From: Micromonospora sp. NBC_01813
GTDB lineage: Bacteria > Actinomycetota > Actinomycetes > Mycobacteriales > Micromonosporaceae
Length of the DNA stretch: 64,000 nucleotides
Direction of reading: 5' to 3'
Assembly: GCF_035917335.1 (NCBI RefSeq)
Contig: NZ_CP109067.1
Coordinates: forward strand, 7,377,001 to 7,441,000
Shown: one piece after another, positions 63,271-64,000 of the stretch
Position numbering within the stretch: the stretch's first letter is position 1
How the letters are laid out: each line of letters opens with the position of its first letter
The notes under the pieces: generated by a model
Database searches by the model: none
Told to the model about the DNA's origin: nothing
Seen by the model: only the letters and a program-made list of their open reading frames with translations
Position numbers and translations under genes: made by a program

Positions 63271-63648
63271 ATGTCACCGGTGATCCCGATTCCCGTCACT
63301 GCGGCGGACCATGCGGCGTGCGCGGCCACCGACATCCTGCGGCGGGTAGGGGAGAAGTGGAGTGTGCTGATCCTCGCGGTGCTCAGCGACGGCCCGTACG
63401 GGTTCAACGAACTCGATCGTGCCGTACACGGTCTGAGCCGACGCATCCTCACCCGGACGTTGCGCATCCTCGAAGCCGATGGGCTCGTCAGCCGACGCCA
63501 GCACCCGGACCGGGTCGAGTACGCGCTGACCGACCTCGGTCGGTCACTTCTCCCGTTGATCATCGCCATCGGCGAGTGGGCCGTCGCGCACGCGTCGGAG
63601 ATCAGCGCTGCGCGGGCCCGAGCGATTCAGGACAAGATCTCGATCTGA
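63271..63648 (+). CDS. HxlR-family transcriptional regulator
   Basis: 125-residue winged-helix protein. ACAATDILRRVGEKWSVLIL is the conserved HxlR start with the redox-type Cys at about residue 17; GFNELDRAVHGLSRRILTRTLR forms the recognition helix, followed by a YALTDLGRSLLP wing. It is divergent from the SDR gene, a common regulator-target pair. The last nine codons lie opposite the remnant of a YoeB toxin, so the C-terminus may have been changed by that junction. Confidence 0.9.
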   Translation: MSPVIPIPVTAADHAACAATDILRRVGEKWSVLILAVLSDGPYGFNELDRAVHGLSRRILTRTLRILEADGLVSRRQHPDRVEYALTDLGRSLLPLIIAIGEWAVAHASEISAARARAIQDKISI

Positions 63649-63683
63649 CCGTGGCTGTCGACAACGCGGTACACGAGCTTCAT
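63627..63683 (-). pseudogene. Internally deleted YoeB/Txe toxin remnant
   Basis: An 18-codon frame, MKLVYRVVDSHGQIEILS, starts at an ATG overlapping the antitoxin stop (ATGA). It has the usual start of YoeB (MKLV) fused to its C-terminal segment (LVYRVVD...IEIL); the roughly 60 residues between are gone. The two LV codon pairs may have served as recombination points. A TGA stands where Cys is usual. It cannot be an active ribonuclease. Confidence 0.6.
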
Positions 63684-63904
63684 GCGGCGGCCTCGTCGTC
63701 GGGCTCGACCAACTCGCGCGGTACGCCTCCGCCTGCTTCCATCTCCGCGATGCGACGGCGGAGTTCACGGCCGTTGGCGCCACGGGACAGGTACTCCGTT
63801 TCGCGCCACCCGTCGTAGTCGCTCTTACGCACGACGACCTCAGGTTCGTGCCCGCTGCGGCTGGCATTCGACGCCGAGCCGGGTCGGGCGGTGGTGCTCT
63901 GCAT
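63680..63904 (-). CDS. Phd/YefM-type antitoxin, probably shortened at the N-terminus
   Basis: 74-residue frame. The C-terminal 50 residues, EVVVRKSDYDGWRETEYL then RRRIAEMEAG, match Phd/YefM antitoxins, which form DNA-binding dimers by their N-terminal part and wrap YoeB with this end. The first 20 residues are unlike the family and lie across a junction, so DNA binding is probably lost. It may still be translated from ATG 63904. It pairs with the deleted toxin downstream. The last 96 bases of the window hold no gene I can support. Confidence 0.6.
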   Translation of the reverse strand: MQSTTARPGSASNASRSGHEPEVVVRKSDYDGWRETEYLSRGANGRELRRRIAEMEAGGGVPRELVEPDDEAAA

Positions 63905-64000
63905 GGTCGACCTGGGGGGAGGTTCGCCGCCGAGTTGTGCTGGACCAGGCGTACTACCGGCTCGCCAGGGGCTGACGCGCTGCCGAGCGTCGCGAGCTCG

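Noticed and set aside
63840-64000. A plus-strand HigB-like fragment (RLAFDAEPGRAVVL) at the right edge
   Set aside because: Only about 15 residues look similar, it has no start, and it is antisense to the Phd-like frame; too weak to annotate.

Overview
The window is high-GC, densely coded actinobacterial DNA. It uses GTG and TTG starts freely, and neighbouring genes often overlap by ATGA or GTGA. Gene content (a trHbO globin, a CtaJ-like small membrane protein, a Rv2466c-type DsbA protein, DUF397/DUF5753 regulator pairs, YbjN and class F sortase proteins) and protein style point to the family Micromonosporaceae (Micromonospora-like). This is inferred from protein content, not from an rRNA gene; I see no rRNA, tRNA or CRISPR array.

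Layout. 0-4 kb: the N-terminal end of a penicillin-binding protein, then a cobalamin operon (cobC-cobT-cobA) closed by a strong terminator. 4-8 kb: a trehalose operon, otsA followed by a trehalose-phosphatase fused to a GH15 glycosidase. 8.4-20.1 kb: an actinobacterial core block (ettA, thioesterase, hypothetical, YbjN, glbO, MFS, MscS, HNH, sortase plus secreted protein, amidase, ctaJ-like, DUF5130). This block resumes at 28.7-34.3 kb with pepN, the DsbA-like protein and rpiB, in the order I recall from M. tuberculosis Rv2477c-Rv2465c. 20.1-28.6 kb is an accessory island interrupting it. It holds an alcohol dehydrogenase, a VapBC pair with a shortened antitoxin, an IS607 element inserted in a MerR-methyltransferase gene, a SLOG-like remnant, a DUF5753/DUF397 pair, a three-gene Cys-motif/GNAT cassette and a HigA antitoxin with a truncated toxin. 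34-38.9 kb: an Eis-like acetyltransferase, membrane proteins, a PAP2 phosphatase and a lipoprotein. 38.9-42.7 kb: metH under an S-adenosylhomocysteine (SAH) riboswitch. 43-51.5 kb: an MFS exporter, an SDR, a GH43 glycosidase divergent from a sugar ABC importer, and an arginase-fold protein. 51.4-58.8 kb: a six-gene operon (gntR, BMP-type ABC importer, allophanate hydrolase) with a possible GlnR site. 59-64 kb: a DUF4956/VTC pair, small regulators and enzymes, and a decayed Phd/YoeB locus at the edge.

How the parts fit. Cobalamin made with the help of cobC/cobT/cobA is the cofactor of MetH, whose mRNA carries an SAH riboswitch with a visible anti-RBS hairpin, so methionine regeneration would rise when SAH accumulates. 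The GH43/ABC cluster looks like oligosaccharide uptake and hydrolysis. The BMP/allophanate operon looks like scavenging of a nitrogen-rich compound ending in allophanate.

The clearest unusual observations are three. The SAH riboswitch can be followed down to the anti-RBS. The IS607 insertion can be reversed on paper at its GG core to restore a 371-codon MerR-methyltransferase reading frame. A GlnR-like site lies ahead of an uncharacterised BMP-allophanate operon. Three toxin-antitoxin loci appear eroded. I found no convincing wholly new defence or biosynthetic system.
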